From Roseiflexus sp. RS-1 (GTDB taxonomy: Bacteria; Chloroflexota; Chloroflexia; Chloroflexales; Roseiflexaceae), in the NCBI RefSeq assembly GCF_000016665.1, contig NC_009523.1:3657501-3721500 (forward strand): a DNA stretch of 64,000 nucleotides, given 5' to 3'. This document shows, in pieces, positions 61,651-64,000 of the stretch (the stretch's first letter is position 1; each line of letters begins with the position of its first letter). Position numbers and translations under genes: made by a program. The notes under the pieces are model-generated. The model was not told the origin of the DNA, made no database searches, and was given only the letters and a program-made list of their open reading frames with translations.

Positions 61651-64000
61651 TCAATTCCGCAACGGCTTGCCGGTTTGCAGGATCGCCATGATCCGCTCCT
61701 GGGTCTTCGGTTGCTGGATCAACTGGCTTGCCTGCTCGAACTCCAGGTCAAGGAAATACTGCTCGGTGACCCACTGTGGCTGGGTCAGGTCGCCGCCGCA
61801 CATCACATACGCCAGCGCGCGCGCCAGTTTCATATCGTAATCGCTGATGTAGCCGCCCTGGCGCATGCCGTAGACCATGGCATTCACGGCTGCGATGCCG
61901 CGCCGCCCGATAGCATACACCGGCTCACCCTCCGGCGGAACCGGCGTATACCCCTCGGCGACCATCAGCAGCACTTCCTTCTTTGCTTCGGCGATCAGCC
62001 GCTCGCGGTTCATCACGATCTTGTCGTCGTCCATCAGGTAGCCGAGTTGCTTCGCCTGAACGGCGCCCAGCTCACTGACCTTCGCCATCGCAATCGTCTC
62101 GAACGCCTGTTGCAGATAGGGAAGCGGATCAGCGCCAGGCGTTCTGACATGCGGCGAGACGTGCCGGCGAACAAACTCCTTGCACCCGCCCCAGGCGGGG
62201 ATCAGGCCCACCCCCAGTTCCACCAGACCCATATATGTCTCAGCGGCTGCCACCCGTCGCGCCGCTGCCAGGCAGACTTCGACGCCGCCGCCGAGCACGC
62301 GGCCATACGGCGCAGCCACGATTGGTTTTGGACAGGTGCGGAAGCGGAAGAAGAGGTCCTGCGTTCCTTTGGCGAACTTCGCCGACTCTTCGGGTTTGCC
62401 GCCCATTACCCCCATCAGCACGACCCCCAGGTTCACGCCAGCGCAAAAATCGGACGACTGATTGCCGATCACCATGCCGACCCAGCGATCCTCCTGGAGC
62501 AGCTCAAGCGCTTTCCACCCCATCTCGGTGATCAGCGGATCGATGGCATTCACCTTGGCGTGGAACTCAAAGCAGAGCACGCCATCTCCCAGGTCGATAA
62601 GCGATGCACTATGGTTGCGCGCGACTTCTTTCCCCTGGGCGCGCAGGTCGTCGAGCGACAGCACCCCTTCCGGCGGCGTGTATGCGACATACTGCGCGTC
62701 TATCGGGCTCCACACGCTGACGATCCGGCCATTCTCGCGGCGATAGAAACTCTCGCCGCCCTTCGCCAGCATGTCTTCGACCCATGGTGCAATCGCTATG
62801 TCGCGTTCACGCATGCGCTCGACTGTCTTCCGCACCCCGAGGGTGTCCCACACCTCGAAAGGACCAAGTTGATGGCTGAACCCCCAGCGCATGGCGCGGT
62901 CGATATCGACGATGCTCTCAGAGATCTCCGGGATGCGTCGCGCTGTGTACGCCAGCATACGCAGCATGGTTTCGCGGATAAAGACGCCAGCGCGGTCGGT
63001 ATCGGCATTGTCGAACAGGAAGCGCAACCGCTCATGGAGGTCCTCAATCTTGCGCGCCTTGCCGACCAGATCGAAGCGCGGCTTCTTCGGCGGTTCATGC
63101 TCCATCGTTTGCAGATTGAGGGGCCAGAACTCGCGCCCGGATGCACCTTTCGTTTCTTTGTAGAAACCGATGCCGCTCTTGTTCCCCAGCCATCCTCTGG
63201 CGGCGATCGCCTCGATTTCAGGCGCGATCTTCAGCGCCTCACGCTCCTCGTCGTCGGGAAGCGCCGCATACAGATTGCGTTGCACATGCAGCATCACATC
63301 GATGCCGACAAGATCGAGGAGGCGGAAGGTTGCCGTTTTCGGTCTGCCGATCAATTCACCCGTCAGGGCATCGACCTCTTCGACGCTGTAGCCATTGCGC
63401 AGCGCATACCCCACCGTGGTGGCAATATCGTAACTGAAGATGCGGTTGCCGATAAAGTTGGGGCGATCCTTGCAGATCACCACGCCTTTGCCAAGCGTCA
63501 CATCGGCGAAGCGGCTGATCGCTGCAACGACCTGCGGGTCAGTGTCGGGCGTTGGAATGACTTCGAGGAGGTAGAGATAGCGCGGCGGGTTGAAGAAGTG
63601 CGTTCCCAGGAAATGCCTGCGAAAATCGTCGGATCGACCGGCTGCAATGGCGGCGATCGGGATGCCGGACGTATTGGATGAAACGATGCTGCCCGGCTTG
63701 CGCACCTGCTCGATCTTTTCCATCAACGCGCGTTTTGGTTCGAGTTGCTCGATAATCGCCTCGACGATCCAGTCGGCATCCGCGATCAAGGCGAGGTCGT
63801 CCTCCACATTACCGGTCACGATCCGGGAGATCGACTGCGGATCGAAGAGCGCTGCCGGGCGAGCGTTTTTGATCCGCTCCAGACCTGCCCGGACGAAGCG
63901 ATTGCGCACCTCCTTCGACTCGAGCGTCAGACCGCGTTTTTCTTCTTCGGGGGTCAGGCTGGACGGAACCGTATCGAGCAGCACGACCTGCAAACCGGCA
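61651..64000 (-). CDS. FadN-like 3-hydroxyacyl-CoA dehydrogenase / enoyl-CoA hydratase (5' end beyond window)
   Basis: Open to the right window edge; ~783 codons are visible and the N-terminal GxGxxG is outside. The dehydrogenase half has [34 protein letters not shown] (catalytic His) and [14 protein letters not shown], with a second helical domain. The C-terminal half is a crotonase ([17 protein letters not shown] with catalytic Glu, [14 protein letters not shown]). Domain order (dehydrogenase first) matches FadN/YusL. It makes 3-ketoacyl-CoA for the adjacent thiolase. Confidence 0.9.
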   Translation of the reverse strand, partial: AGLQVVLLDTVPSSLTPEEEKRGLTLESKEVRNRFVRAGLERIKNARPAALFDPQSISRIVTGNVEDDLALIADADWIVEAIIEQLEPKRALMEKIEQVRKPGSIVSSNTSGIPIAAIAAGRSDDFRRHFLGTHFFNPPRYLYLLEVIPTPDTDPQVVAAISRFADVTLGKGVVICKDRPNFIGNRIFSYDIATTVGYALRNGYSVEEVDALTGELIGRPKTATFRLLDLVGIDVMLHVQRNLYAALPDDEEREALKIAPEIEAIAARGWLGNKSGIGFYKETKGASGREFWPLNLQTMEHEPPKKPRFDLVGKARKIEDLHERLRFLFDNADTDRAGVFIRETMLRMLAYTARRIPEISESIVDIDRAMRWGFSHQLGPFEVWDTLGVRKTVERMRERDIAIAPWVEDMLAKGGESFYRRENGRIVSVWSPIDAQYVAYTPPEGVLSLDDLRAQGKEVARNHSASLIDLGDGVLCFEFHAKVNAIDPLITEMGWKALELLQEDRWVGMVIGNQSSDFCAGVNLGVVLMGVMGGKPEESAKFAKGTQDLFFRFRTCPKPIVAAPYGRVLGGGVEVCLAAARRVAAAETYMGLVELGVGLIPAWGGCKEFVRRHVSPHVRTPGADPLPYLQQAFETIAMAKVSELGAVQAKQLGYLMDDDKIVMNRERLIAEAKKEVLLMVAEGYTPVPPEGEPVYAIGRRGIAAVNAMVYGMRQGGYISDYDMKLARALAYVMCGGDLTQPQWVTEQYFLDLEFEQASQLIQQPKTQERIMAILQTGKPLRN

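Noticed and set aside
61675-63681. 668-codon plus-strand frame opposite the FadN-like gene
   Set aside because: Antisense shadow with Arg/His-rich composition.
1-64000. tRNA or rRNA genes
   Set aside because: No T-loop/acceptor pairing or rRNA-like blocks were noticed on either strand by eye; a tRNA scan would be needed to be certain.

Overview
The window looks like chromosomal DNA of a filamentous anoxygenic phototroph of the Chloroflexota, most likely Roseiflexus. This is inferred from the GC-rich gene set, a xanthorhodopsin-type light-driven pump, a FadN/FadA-like beta-oxidation pair, many STAND/MalT-like, GH and GT family-39 genes, and intergenic space full of dispersed hairpin repeats. 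No taxonomic marker gene (rRNA, tRNA) is present, so the genus is an inference.

Layout. 1-10.7 kb: ordinary housekeeping genes (partial MrfA/YprA-type helicase, GspE-N-like repeat protein, HAD phosphatase, SPFH protein, amine oxidase, GNAT, lipoprotein, 14-TM exporter, PD-(D/E)XK-like protein, carboxylesterase). 10.8-13.4 kb: small accessory genes (antitoxin/MazF, orphan MNT nucleotidyltransferase, two tandem Uma2-family nucleases that appear to have undergone gene conversion). 13.4-29.6 kb: a defence/mobile island bracketed by a 100-bp direct repeat with only 2 differences by eye (13415-13514 and 29502-29601). It holds a DNA methyltransferase that overlaps a ComEC-like metallo-beta-lactamase gene, an IS110 element with a structured leader that may be its bridge RNA, a decayed IS630 element, and a type III-like restriction-modification operon (Res, Mod, and a RelE-like/UvrD fusion helicase). 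The mod gene carries a 2-nt frameshift and an AT-rich, apparently swapped target-recognition segment. 29.9-46.3 kb: gatA, a polyprenyl-phosphate sugar transferase, glycosyltransferases, trpA, homodimeric-type pyruvate dehydrogenase E1, a MntA/HepT toxin-antitoxin pair, pgsA, an FMN/F420 oxidoreductase and two large GT39-like membrane proteins. 46.3-51.4 kb: RidA, a broken GH32 fructosidase, a rhodanese lipoprotein and a frameshifted MalT-like LuxR regulator. 51.4-57.4 kb: a GC-rich tandem hairpin array, a trimethylamine-dehydrogenase-like enzyme with an O-methyltransferase, the rhodopsin with a consensus promoter, a leader of about 230 nt and a clear terminator, and a GH1 beta-glucosidase. 57.4-64 kb: repeat-rich DNA, a HerA-like ATPase, and a thiolase with a bifunctional hydroxyacyl-CoA dehydrogenase (cut by the window end).

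How it fits together. The best candidates for undescribed biology are the methyltransferase + metallo-beta-lactamase pair, the Res/Mod/RelE-UvrD operon, and the rhodopsin transcription unit with a possible pseudoknot in its leader. The rhodopsin suggests retinal-based light capture in an organism inferred also to use chlorophyll; no retinal or carotenoid genes are nearby. Frame disruptions cluster: mod, GH32, LuxR and IS630 are all broken, pointing to active decay or to phase-variable or error-prone positions. All coordinates, motifs and composition shifts were read by eye; no homology search was run.
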